Assembly: GCF_026004115.1 (NCBI RefSeq)
Contig: NZ_BPIM01000001.1
Location: 2,150,501-2,214,500 of the forward strand
Direction of reading: 5' to 3'
Origin: Meiothermus sp.
GTDB lineage: Bacteria; Deinococcota; Deinococci; Deinococcales; Thermaceae
DNA length: 64,000 nt
Of this stretch, positions 8,764 to 17,764 are shown in pieces; within the stretch, counting starts at the first letter, position 1, and each line of letters begins with the position of its first letter. The translations under genes were made by a program, and so were the position numbers. Below the pieces are notes generated by a model. That model had not been told where the DNA came from. It did no database searches and saw only the letters and a list, made by a program, of their open reading frames with translations.

Positions 8764-9306
8764 GTGCAAAAGAGGTGGCTCGTGCTTAGGTTCTGGCCCA
8801 TCTGGGTGTTATTGCTGGGGGGCTTGTTTTACTGGGGCATGCAACGCCCCAATCCCAACGAGCTTAAGTCGGTGCTGGTTGGCAAGCCGGCCCCCAGCTT
8901 CAGCCTGCCCTTATTGGAGCCCTACCGCGCCCAGTACGGTCCTGAGATGGGCATTGGTGAGCGTTTAGAAAAACCAGTATTGCTCAACATCTGGGCCAGC
9001 TGGTGCGTCCCCTGCCGCACCGAGGCCCCGCTACTGGAGCGCTATCACCAGCAGTACAAAGACAGGATGCTCTTTCTGGGGGTCAATGTCCAGGATAAGG
9101 AAAGCGAGGCCCTGAAATTTGTCCAGCAGTACGGCCTGACCTTTCCCAGCGTTTACGATGGCCGCGGGCGTGTCGGCATCGAGTATGGCTACTACGGCGT
9201 ACCCGAGACCTTTGTGATTGACCGCAACGGTACCGTGCTGGCCCGGCATGCCGGTGAGCTGACCGAAGCCCAGCTGCAGGGGTATTTGAGGCAGGTGTTG
9301 CAGTGA
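8764..9306 (+). CDS. ccmG: CcmG/ResA-type membrane thioredoxin
   Basis: A 180-residue membrane-anchored thiol oxidoreductase that reduces apocytochrome cysteines before haem attachment. An N-terminal anchor (about 8-23) precedes a thioredoxin fold with the redox motif WASWCVPC and the cis-Pro loop in GVPETFVID. The start is a GTG at 8764, 12 bp after ccmF. Its stop overlaps the GTG start of ccmH (GTGA), implying coupled translation. CcdA at 3.1 kb is the likely electron source. Confidence 0.92.
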   Translation: MQKRWLVLRFWPIWVLLLGGLFYWGMQRPNPNELKSVLVGKPAPSFSLPLLEPYRAQYGPEMGIGERLEKPVLLNIWASWCVPCRTEAPLLERYHQQYKDRMLFLGVNVQDKESEALKFVQQYGLTFPSVYDGRGRVGIEYGYYGVPETFVIDRNGTVLARHAGELTEAQLQGYLRQVLQ

Positions 9307-9803
9307 AGGTGCGGGGAACGGGCAGCAGAGGAGTAGCGTTATGGAACCAGCTTTTGGCTGTAGGCCTTTGGCTTTTGGCTATTGCCCTGGCCCAGCCCAC
9401 CCCCAACACCCCACCGCCCGATCTCTCCCCCAGGGTTTTTGAAATTGCCCGTGCGCTGCGTTGCCCGGTCTGTCAAGGGGAGTCGGCAGCAGAGTCCAAC
9501 GCCGGGATTGCGGTGGAGATGCGCCGCATCATTGCCGAGCAACTGGCCGAGGGCAAGTCCGAAGCCGAGATACGGCAGTTTTTTGTGCAGCGCTATGGCG
9601 ACTGGATACTGTACGAGCCCCCCGCACGCGGCCTGACTCTATGGGTCTGGCTTTCCCCTTTGATAGGACTGGGATTGCTGAGTTTTGGTTTGTGGCGCTA
9701 CCTGAGCAGGGTCAGGGCCCAGGCCAAAGCACCCCTGAACGATGTCTCTGAGGAAGAAATTACCCGCCTCGAGGCTGAGCTAAACACCGAGCGTCCGTCA
9801 TGA
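9303..9803 (+). CDS. ccmH: CcmH, apocytochrome thiol-handling subunit
   Basis: A 166-residue protein with a cleavable-looking signal sequence, the redox motif RALRCPVCQGES, a helical bundle and one C-terminal membrane segment (about 110-130). The CcmH family motif LRCxxC binds or reduces apocytochrome cysteines alongside CcmG and CcmF. It starts at GTG 9303, overlapping the ccmG stop by 4 bp, and its own stop overlaps the next ATG (ATGA), so three genes are chained. Confidence 0.92.
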   Translation: MKVRGTGSRGVALWNQLLAVGLWLLAIALAQPTPNTPPPDLSPRVFEIARALRCPVCQGESAAESNAGIAVEMRRIIAEQLAEGKSEAEIRQFFVQRYGDWILYEPPARGLTLWVWLSPLIGLGLLSFGLWRYLSRVRAQAKAPLNDVSEEEITRLEAELNTERPS

Positions 9804-10792
9804 TATTTGCCTACCTGCTTCTTGCGTTGTTGTTTGGGCTGGCCCTGGCCTATGCCCTATGGCCCTTCTACCGCACTCAGGCCCAGCCCTTTCCCGAAAG
9901 CCCCCGCCCGGAGGAGCTGCGGGCTGAGCTCGAGGTGCTCAAGTCGCTGGCTAAAGAAGCCGAAGGAGACGAGCGCAAACGCCTGCTGGTCCAGGCGGTG
10001 CGGCTCGAGCGCCAACTGGCCGAGCTGGGCAGTGAAAAACCGGTTCCTCGCCGCCTGAGCCCTGTAACGCTGGGCGCCGTGACCCTAAGCCTGATAGCCC
10101 TGGGGGCGGGGCTTTGGGCCTACACGGTGCCCCGGCTGCCTGGTGAGACCATCATCACCAGCCGCAACGAGGCCCGCGAACTGGGCAGCCTGCAACGCAA
10201 AGCCGAGCAGAGCGGCAAAGCCGCCGACTGGCTGGCCTATGCCAACAAAGCCTACGACTTGCAAGACTTCGAGCGGGCCGTGCAGGGCTACCTGAAGGTG
10301 ATCGAGCTCGAGCCCCGCAACGCCAACGCCGTGCGGCGCATTGGCATGCTCCTCTTCATGAGCGGCAGGCCCGAGGAAGGAGCGCAGGCCCTCGAGCTCG
10401 CCGTGCGGGCCGAGCCCGATGTGCCGGAGGGCTGGCTGTTTTTGGGCAACGCCTATTTCCAGCTCGGCCGTCCTGCCGAGGCCATTGTGGCCTGGGAAGG
10501 CTACTTGAAGGCCGGCGGTGAGGCCCGCGAGCGGGTCCAGAACCTAATCCAAACAGCCAAGAACCAGCTCAATACCACCTCTACCGGTCAGCAGGTGTAT
10601 CTGGCCAGGTGTGCGGCCTGCCACGGGGCCCAGGCCCAGGGCGGTATCGGTCCCCGTTTGCAGGGCAACCCCATCAGTAAAGTGCCGGAGGCGGTGAGGG
10701 AAATTGTCCTCAAGGGCCGGGGCCAGATGCCGGCGGTTCCCCTGACTGAGGCCGAGATGCAGGCTTTGCTGCAGTATCTGGGGGGTTTGTAG
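9800..10792 (+). CDS. CcmI-like TPR protein fused to a C-terminal cytochrome c domain
   Basis: A 330-residue protein. A short N-terminal membrane segment and acidic helix are followed by a second membrane segment (about 92-112) and TPR-like repeats (about 130-240), the layout of CcmI, the apocytochrome chaperone. The last 75 residues are a class I cytochrome c domain: haem motif CAACH and a later Met in GRGQMPAVPL as probable axial ligand. CcmI proteins normally lack haem, so this is an unusual fusion. The ATG overlaps the ccmH stop. The protein may be both chaperone and client of the pathway. Confidence 0.85.
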   Translation: MIFAYLLLALLFGLALAYALWPFYRTQAQPFPESPRPEELRAELEVLKSLAKEAEGDERKRLLVQAVRLERQLAELGSEKPVPRRLSPVTLGAVTLSLIALGAGLWAYTVPRLPGETIITSRNEARELGSLQRKAEQSGKAADWLAYANKAYDLQDFERAVQGYLKVIELEPRNANAVRRIGMLLFMSGRPEEGAQALELAVRAEPDVPEGWLFLGNAYFQLGRPAEAIVAWEGYLKAGGEARERVQNLIQTAKNQLNTTSTGQQVYLARCAACHGAQAQGGIGPRLQGNPISKVPEAVREIVLKGRGQMPAVPLTEAEMQALLQYLGGL

Positions 10793-10826
10793 CCCTGCGG
10801 GCCGCTTTGTTTAGTGGGTGCACGGT

Positions 10827-12877
<2,051 letters not shown>

Positions 12878-12878
12878 T

Positions 12879-12884
12879 TATACT
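12879..12884 (+). promoter_or_regulatory. -10 box of the 12891 gene, leaderless start
   Basis: TATACT ends 6 nt before the GTG at 12891. There is no Shine-Dalgarno, which favours leaderless translation. Confidence 0.6.
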
Positions 12885-12890
12885 TGAAGC

Positions 12891-13274
12891 GTGCGAACGC
12901 TTTTATTTCTGGCGCTGATTGTGGGCGGAGTATACTTTTACGCAGAGCGGTATGGTCTCGCGGTGGGCTATGCCCCTTTTACCCCGGTTTACTACTGGAA
13001 CTACACCGGCGAAACCCGGAACCAGGTACGGGCCACGGGCATTCGTGCTTTCGTAAAGGTCACGGTAAGCGGCGATTTGCGCAAGGGCAGCTTTGAGGTC
13101 GAGGTTCGCCGCGCGGGCCAGACCAGCCCAGGCCTGCTCAAGCGCTACCAGGGCCGCTTTGCCGAAGAAATTCGCTACCCGGTTGACGCCAACTTGTACG
13201 ATGTCATCTTCCGTTTCAAGGATGCGCGGGGCCAGATTCGCATGGACTGGGTGGCAGCTCGGAACGAATTCTAA
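12891..13274 (+). CDS. Small exported or membrane-anchored protein of unknown function
   Basis: A 127-residue protein. It has an N-terminal hydrophobic segment (about 3-17) then an aromatic stretch (YAERYGLAVGYAPFTPVYYW) and a beta-rich remainder with alternating charged and hydrophobic residues. It resembles a small extracytoplasmic beta-sandwich but no family was recognised. The GTG start is supported by the TATACT box 6 nt upstream. It stands alone between divergent tyrS and rpsT. Confidence 0.7.
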   Translation: MRTLLFLALIVGGVYFYAERYGLAVGYAPFTPVYYWNYTGETRNQVRATGIRAFVKVTVSGDLRKGSFEVEVRRAGQTSPGLLKRYQGRFAEEIRYPVDANLYDVIFRFKDARGQIRMDWVAARNEF

Positions 13275-13392
13275 AAGGGTCTAGGCATGGCCCCCGGCAA
13301 TGTGCTAGACTTGTGAGCGGTTTGCCTCGAGGCTGCCGGTACTGTTATTGCAGCAAGCTGCGCAGCCCCCAAATGGGCAATTATGGAGAACT

Positions 13393-13686
13393 ATGGCACA
13401 AAAGAAATCTGCTCGTAACCCCTCGGCCATGAAGCGCCACCGGCAATCGCTCAAGCGCCGCGCCCGCAACAAGTCCAAAATGTCGGCCATCAAGACCGTT
13501 AGCAAAAAAGCGGTCGCCCTGGCCAAAGAAGGCAACGCCAACGAAGCGGTGCGTGTGATGCGCTATGCCGAAAGCCTCATTGACAAGGCCGCCAAAGGTT
13601 CGACCCTGCACAAGAATGCGGCCAGTCGTCGCAAGTCGCGCTTGATGAGCAAAGTGAACCAGCTTCTGAGTGGAGCCAAAGCCTAG
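13393..13686 (+). CDS. rpsT: 30S ribosomal protein S20
   Basis: A 97-residue, very basic helical protein of the small subunit that binds 16S rRNA. The N-terminus ([19 protein letters not shown]) and the C-terminal [18 protein letters not shown] are typical. The frame is open further upstream, but the ATG at 13393 has a GGAGA site and gives the family N-terminus. It is followed after 9 bp by thx, so both are made from one transcript ending at the hairpin at 13796. Confidence 0.97.
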   Translation: MAQKKSARNPSAMKRHRQSLKRRARNKSKMSAIKTVSKKAVALAKEGNANEAVRVMRYAESLIDKAAKGSTLHKNAASRRKSRLMSKVNQLLSGAKA

Positions 13687-13695
13687 GAGTAGAGC

Positions 13696-13776
13696 ATGGG
13701 CAAAGGTGATCGTCGCACCCGTCGTGGCAAAATTTTCCGTGGTTCTTACGGCAAGTACCGCCCCCGCAAGAAGTAG
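13696..13776 (+). CDS. thx: 30S ribosomal protein Thx
   Basis: A 26-codon ORF encoding a highly basic peptide (MGKGDRRTRRGKIFRGSYGK, then YRPRKK). This is the Thermus small-subunit protein Thx, which sits in a cavity at the top of the 30S head and stabilises RNA elements there. It begins 9 bp after rpsT, with a GGAG site. It is too short for most gene finders, but the match to the known Thermus protein is close along its length. Confidence 0.95.
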   Translation: MGKGDRRTRRGKIFRGSYGKYRPRKK

Positions 13777-13795
13777 CGCCGTATTCTAGCCCTCG

Positions 13796-13820
13796 CCGGA
13801 GGAAGCCCTCCGGTTTTTTT
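13796..13820 (+). terminator. Rho-independent terminator after rpsT-thx
   Basis: A 7-bp perfect stem (CCGGAGG / CCTCCGG) with an AAGC loop is followed by seven T residues, 19 bp beyond the thx stop. Confidence 0.9.
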
Positions 13821-14526
13821 ATTTCAGGCTGCCCCGATGTGTTTTCCAGGCCTCCCGAGCTGCCTCGAGGGCCGCGGCCAGATCGGCTTCGAGTTGCTTC
13901 TTGAAGGTTATGGGTATCCGGCCCCCATCGGCTTCAAAGGCGGCCAGATACCGCCTGGTAAAGCTCAGGTCGCCTGCCTGTCCAAAAACCTCCTGGAGGG
14001 TTTTTATGGCCTGGCTGTTTAGTCCCAGCCATTCCCTGGCATAGCGCAGGCGACGAAGGGCCCGCCGCAAAGCATGGAGATGCTCGAGGTCTCCTTCCCG
14101 CTGCCATTCCTCTTCCCGACGCCGTACCTGCAACAAAAAGCGCTCAAGGCGTGGCAGGGCTGCTTGTGCATCCAGGGGCGGTAGGTTGGATAGAGCCTGG
14201 ATCAGCCCGGACAGTCGGGGGGCTCCCAGCAGGGGCACGAAGGCCGCTCGAGCCTGTGCGAGCCGGGTCTCGGTCCAGCGCCGGAAGGCTTTGGGAAGGG
14301 TGGGGTGCTGTAGCAGCACTTCTAGGTCGCGCACCTCACCGGCCGCCCGCACCAGCCAGGCCAGGTCGTCCTCGAGCACGCGCATACCGGCCAGGCGCAG
14401 CCATACCCGCAGGCGGCGCACGGCCACCCGCACCTGGTGCACACCCTCGGGGTTCTGGCCCTCGCGGGCGATGGGTAGGTGCTCAAGCAGGTGTTGGAGC
14501 CAGCGCTCCAGCCCAATGGTCGCCAT
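13819..14526 (-). CDS. CHAD-domain protein
   Basis: A 235-residue, almost all-helical protein. Conserved histidines and basic residues of the CHAD fold appear in VHQVRVAVRRLRVWLRL (N-terminal half) and HALRRALRRLRYAREW (C-terminal half). CHAD proteins bind polyphosphate or other polyanions. No CYTH domain is attached and no ppk gene is adjacent, so its exact role is open. The ATG lies 6 nt after a TAGGCT -10 box. The 3' end abuts the convergent thx terminator. Confidence 0.85.
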   Translation of the reverse strand: MATIGLERWLQHLLEHLPIAREGQNPEGVHQVRVAVRRLRVWLRLAGMRVLEDDLAWLVRAAGEVRDLEVLLQHPTLPKAFRRWTETRLAQARAAFVPLLGAPRLSGLIQALSNLPPLDAQAALPRLERFLLQVRRREEEWQREGDLEHLHALRRALRRLRYAREWLGLNSQAIKTLQEVFGQAGDLSFTRRYLAAFEADGGRIPITFKKQLEADLAAALEAAREAWKTHRGSLK

Positions 14527-14532
14527 AAAACC

Positions 14533-14538
14533 AGCCTA
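14533..14538 (-). promoter_or_regulatory. -10 box of the CHAD gene, leaderless start
   Basis: TAGGCT on the minus strand ends 6 nt before the ATG at 14526. Confidence 0.6.
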
Positions 14539-14647
14539 GCATTGACTTCGGTGGAAAACCATGCCGCCTCGGCATCGCGCAGGGGCAGTGCATAAAGTAA
14601 TACTAACTTTATTTGGACCCTTAGCTTTAAGGGTCGTCCCAAGCTCG

Positions 14648-14724
14648 CTCATCCGGCGATACCCAGGTGCAGTCAAGCGTGTTCCTATCGCTGTTTGTAA
14701 ATAGCGCGGTCGGGGTGTCGCCAC
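14648..14724 (+). repeat. Degenerate intergenic element, copy 2
   Basis: It carries CTCATCCGGCGA and GTGTCGCCAC at nearly the same spacing as 3824-3901. A TATAA-like motif follows both copies within 50 bp. The internal sequence has diverged. Confidence 0.35.
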
Positions 14725-14781
14725 AGCTCCCTCCAGGAGAAGGCAAGGGGTTCATGTGGATTTGGTATAAAACCGCTCCTT

Positions 14782-14800
14782 CCTCCCCCAACGGGGGAGG
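14782..14800. repeat. CCTCCCCC/GGGGGAGG hairpin repeat, copy 1
   Basis: A perfect 8-bp stem with an AAC loop. Near-identical hairpins occur at 20460-20478 and 27848-27866, each in intergenic repeat-rich DNA. Confidence 0.5.
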
Positions 14801-14974
14801 CTAGGTGGGGGCCTGATACCCAGCTAGGTTGCCTGGCTGGACTGCTCGTACAAAACCCCCACCCGACCCCCACCCGGCAACACCGGATGGCCGCTGATGA
14901 AACCTCTCTTCCACTACGGGATAAGGCCGGTAGCAAAACCATTAAGGCCCGACATGAGACGGGCGGGGCCGCGC

Positions 14975-15526
14975 TTAGTCCAAATCGCCCAGCAAACGGG
15001 AGAGTTCAGCGCCCAGTTTGGTCTGGGGTTTGGGCTGGTGGCCGCAGTCTACTTCGTTCAGATTGGCCCCACAGACCGGGCAGAGACCCTTGCAGTCTTC
15101 TTTGCAGAGGGTGGTGTAGGGCAGCTCGAGGGCAAAAGCTTCGCCGAGCAGAGGCGCCAGGTCGAAGTCGGGATGGCCAAAGAGCAGGATTTCCTCTTCA
15201 CCTTCCTCGATGACCTCGAGCTGCTGCAAACCGGCCTCATAGCGCAGCATGTACTGGAAGTGGGCACGCACCGGGGTGGGCGTGGGGGTCAGGCAGCGGC
15301 GGCACTCCAGCAGGGCGTTGCCGGCGATCTCGCCCGACAACCAGAACTCCTGCCCGCCTTCACCCTCCAGGCGGGTCACGCTCACCTTCCATTTGGCCGG
15401 GCCCTCGAGGGGAATGCGCTCCTCTTGCAGGGCGATGTACTCGAGAATTTCGTCTCTGGCATCGGTGCTGCCGCCCTCCCGCAGCAGGCGCGAGAGGTTG
15501 ATACTTTGGATATGCGGTTCTTTCAT
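14975..15526 (-). CDS. DUF177 (YceD-like) protein
   Basis: A 183-residue protein of the family that usually precedes rpmF and is tied to 23S rRNA or ribosome biogenesis. Family cysteines are present: CRRC in the middle and a C-terminal zinc-like cluster (CKEDCKGLCPVCGANLN plus a later CGH). No L32 gene follows in the window, so the usual yceD-rpmF pair is not seen here. The start is the ATG at 15526. Confidence 0.85.
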   Translation of the reverse strand: MKEPHIQSINLSRLLREGGSTDARDEILEYIALQEERIPLEGPAKWKVSVTRLEGEGGQEFWLSGEIAGNALLECRRCLTPTPTPVRAHFQYMLRYEAGLQQLEVIEEGEEEILLFGHPDFDLAPLLGEAFALELPYTTLCKEDCKGLCPVCGANLNEVDCGHQPKPQTKLGAELSRLLGDLD

Positions 15527-15673
15527 TGCGATATAACCTACGCCCCAGCGCGTAGCTCTTTATGTTAGCGCCGAAACGGCTTTGGGTCAATGGCCAGGGC
15601 ATGGACCGGATTCGGATGATCCCTACTCCACCGACGTTATCGAGCACGAGGTGCGGGTGCTTGACCCCGGCGG

Positions 15674-15679
15674 TAGACT
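15674..15679 (+). promoter_or_regulatory. -10 box of rocF, leaderless start
   Basis: TAGACT ends 7 nt before the ATG at 15687. Confidence 0.55.
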
Positions 15680-15686
15680 AGTTCGC

Positions 15687-16583
15687 ATGAAGCAGATTGG
15701 CGTTCTAGGGGTTCCGATGGATCTGGGCCAGGGGCGGCGTGGGGTGGATATGGGGCCCAGCGCCATGCGCTATGGGCGCTTACAGGAGGTGCTCGAGGGC
15801 CTCGGTCACCACGTGCACGACTACGGCGACATCAAGGTGCCGGTGGTCGAGAGTCTGCGCCATCAGCCAAAGGAACAGGGGGGGATGGGCTACCTCGAGG
15901 CCATCCGCACGGTCTGCCTGGACACCATCGAAGCCCTGCACCAGATGCCCGCCGGGGTGTTTCCCATTGTGCTCGGGGGCGACCACTCCATTGCCATGGG
16001 GTCGGTGACCGGGGCCAGCCGCGGTGAGCGCATTGGGGTGATCTGGGTAGATGCCCACGCCGACTTCAACACCCCCCAGACCAGCCCCAGCGGCAACATT
16101 CACGGGATGCCCCTGGCGCACCTGTGCGGCCTGGGTGATCCCCGCCTGGTAGACCTGAGCCGCCCGGGGGCCAAGGTGCGACCCGAGGATGTGGTGCTGG
16201 TCGGAATTCGCAGCCTGGACACAGGGGAGGTCAAACTGCTGCGGGAGCGCGGGGTCACGGTCTTCACCATGAAAGAAATTGACGTGCAGGGCATCCCGGC
16301 CATCGCTGAACAGGTCGCGGCGCAGTTCGATGGTTTTGGCCGGGTACACGTTTCGCTGGATGCCGACGTGCTCGACCCCGAAATTGCCCCGGGGGTGGGT
16401 ACCCCGGTGGCCGGCGGCCTGACCTACCGCGAGGCCCACCTCCTGATGGAGCTACTGGCCGACGCCCAAATCGTCACCAGCCTGGATCTGGTCGAGGTGA
16501 ACCCCATCCTGGACATCGCCAACCGTACCGCCCGGATGATGGTTGAGCTTGCCAGCAGCCTGTTGGGGAAGAAAATTTACTGA
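15687..16583 (+). CDS. rocF: Arginase
   Basis: Hydrolyses arginine to ornithine and urea. The 298-residue length is typical. The binuclear manganese ligands are in GGDHSIAMG, DAHADFNTP and SLDADVLDPEIAPG. The frame is open upstream, but the ATG at 15687 yields the family N-terminus (MKQIGVLGVPMDLGQGRRGV) and follows a -10 box at leaderless spacing. hisA begins 30 bp downstream with its own promoter. Agmatinase is less likely because the N-terminal and His-loop pattern (SPSGNIHGMP) is arginase-like. Confidence 0.93.
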   Translation: MKQIGVLGVPMDLGQGRRGVDMGPSAMRYGRLQEVLEGLGHHVHDYGDIKVPVVESLRHQPKEQGGMGYLEAIRTVCLDTIEALHQMPAGVFPIVLGGDHSIAMGSVTGASRGERIGVIWVDAHADFNTPQTSPSGNIHGMPLAHLCGLGDPRLVDLSRPGAKVRPEDVVLVGIRSLDTGEVKLLRERGVTVFTMKEIDVQGIPAIAEQVAAQFDGFGRVHVSLDADVLDPEIAPGVGTPVAGGLTYREAHLLMELLADAQIVTSLDLVEVNPILDIANRTARMMVELASSLLGKKIY

Positions 16584-16600
16584 TGGCCTGGCCAAACTGA

Positions 16601-16606
16601 TACAAT
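16601..16606 (+). promoter_or_regulatory. -10 box of hisA, leaderless start
   Basis: TACAAT ends 6 nt before the GTG at 16613; TTTACT 19 nt further up may serve as a weak -35. Confidence 0.6.
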
Positions 16607-16612
16607 CCCCCC

Positions 16613-17314
16613 GTGCTGGTTATTCCTGCAGTAGATATCCAGACGGGGCGCGCCGTGCGCTTATTTGAGGGCGACCCCCGCCAGGAGACCGTTTACTACG
16701 AAAACCCCGTGGAGGCTGCCCTGCACTGGCAAAGGCAGGGGGCGCGGATGCTCCACCTGGTCGACCTGGACGCCGCTACGGGCCGGGGGGAAAACCGGGC
16801 GGCGCTGCGTGAGATTGCGCAGTCTATCACCATCCCTTTTGAGGTGGGGGGCGGGGTGCGCAGCGTGGAGGCAGCCCAGGAGATACTCGCTCTGGGAGCG
16901 GCGCGGGTGGTGGTGGGCACCGCGGCTGTGAAAGCGCCGGAGGTGCTGAGCCGGATGCTGCAAGCGTTTGGAGCCGAGCGGGTGGTGGTAAGCCTGGACG
17001 CTCGGGGCCTGGATGTGGTGGTCTCGGGCTGGGTGGAAGGAACGGCCCTCGAGGTGCCGGGCTTGAGCCTGCGCATGTGGGAGATGGGCGTGCGCACCCT
17101 GATTTATACCGATGTACGGCGGGATGGCACCCTGGCCGGGCTGGACCTCGAGGTCGTACGCCAGGTGCGGGCCGCCTGGCCGGGCTTTTTGATTGCCGGT
17201 GGGGGTATTGCCTCCGATGCCGACCTGAGGGGCTTGCAGAACCTGGGGGTAGAGGGTGCCATCACCGGCAAGGCCCTCTACGAGGGCCGCATCGACCTGA
17301 AGAAGTGGGTTTGA
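16613..17314 (+). CDS. hisA: HisA, ProFAR isomerase
   Basis: A 233-residue TIM-barrel enzyme that opens the ribose ring of ProFAR in histidine synthesis. The catalytic Asp near the N-terminus lies in IPAVDIQTGRAVRL and the second in IYTDVRRDGTLAGLDLE; phosphate-binding loops are GGGVRS and AGGGIAS. The GTG start is fixed by the family N-terminus (LVIPAVDI) and by the -10 box 6 nt upstream. No other his genes are adjacent. Confidence 0.93.
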   Translation: MLVIPAVDIQTGRAVRLFEGDPRQETVYYENPVEAALHWQRQGARMLHLVDLDAATGRGENRAALREIAQSITIPFEVGGGVRSVEAAQEILALGAARVVVGTAAVKAPEVLSRMLQAFGAERVVVSLDARGLDVVVSGWVEGTALEVPGLSLRMWEMGVRTLIYTDVRRDGTLAGLDLEVVRQVRAAWPGFLIAGGGIASDADLRGLQNLGVEGAITGKALYEGRIDLKKWV

Positions 17315-17345
17315 CCTGCGCTCAGCCTCCCTGGGGGGCCTGGAG

Positions 17346-17351
17346 TAAACT
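17346..17351 (+). promoter_or_regulatory. -10 box of the LapA-like gene, leaderless start
   Basis: TAAACT ends 6 nt before the ATG at 17358. Confidence 0.6.
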
Positions 17352-17357
17352 TCTGGT

Positions 17358-17669
17358 ATGAAAGTCCTGAACGGGCTGGCTTTCCTAATAGTGTTGCTGG
17401 TGACCGCGGTCGCCTGGGCCTTATATGCGCTGGAACCGGGGTTGTTGCTGGGGACACCCTGGGGCCTGGTGCACCTGAGCTTTTTGCTGATGGGAGCTTT
17501 TGGGCTAGGTCTGGCCGTCATGGGGCTGTATGTGCTGGCCGGCTGGGCGAATGCCCAGGCTGCCCTGAACAAGCGCAACCGCGAACTGCGCCAGGTCAGG
17601 AGCGAGCTCGAGGCCCTCAAGAAACAACACCCCGAGGAAACCCCGGTCATCCCCGACCGGCTGCCCTGA
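17358..17669 (+). CDS. LapA-domain-like small membrane protein
   Basis: A 103-residue protein with two hydrophobic helices (about 5-27 and 38-63) and a C-terminal coiled coil (ALNKRNRELRQVRSELEALK). The layout matches the LapA/YciS-type family linked in enterics to lipopolysaccharide assembly control; in a Thermus relative the role is unknown. It precedes recJ by 95 bp and may or may not be co-transcribed. Confidence 0.65.
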   Translation: MKVLNGLAFLIVLLVTAVAWALYALEPGLLLGTPWGLVHLSFLLMGAFGLGLAVMGLYVLAGWANAQAALNKRNRELRQVRSELEALKKQHPEETPVIPDRLP

Positions 17670-17764
17670 GGGCTTTGGCCCGGCAGGTGTGCTTCGTACC
17701 CTGTACTGCTTTGCTTTTGATTTTCAGCTTTCGGCTCGAGGCACCGCTCTGAAGGAGACCCTGG

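Larger units (their letters stand above)
14527..14974. other. Intergenic region with degenerate repeats
   Basis: No convincing gene lies in these 448 bp. They hold the CHAD promoter, a degenerate repeat (14648-14724), a C/G-rich hairpin (14782-14800) and a run of CCCCCACCC-type sequence near 14850-14875. Short ORFs here have no ribosome-binding site or recognisable product. Confidence 0.5.
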
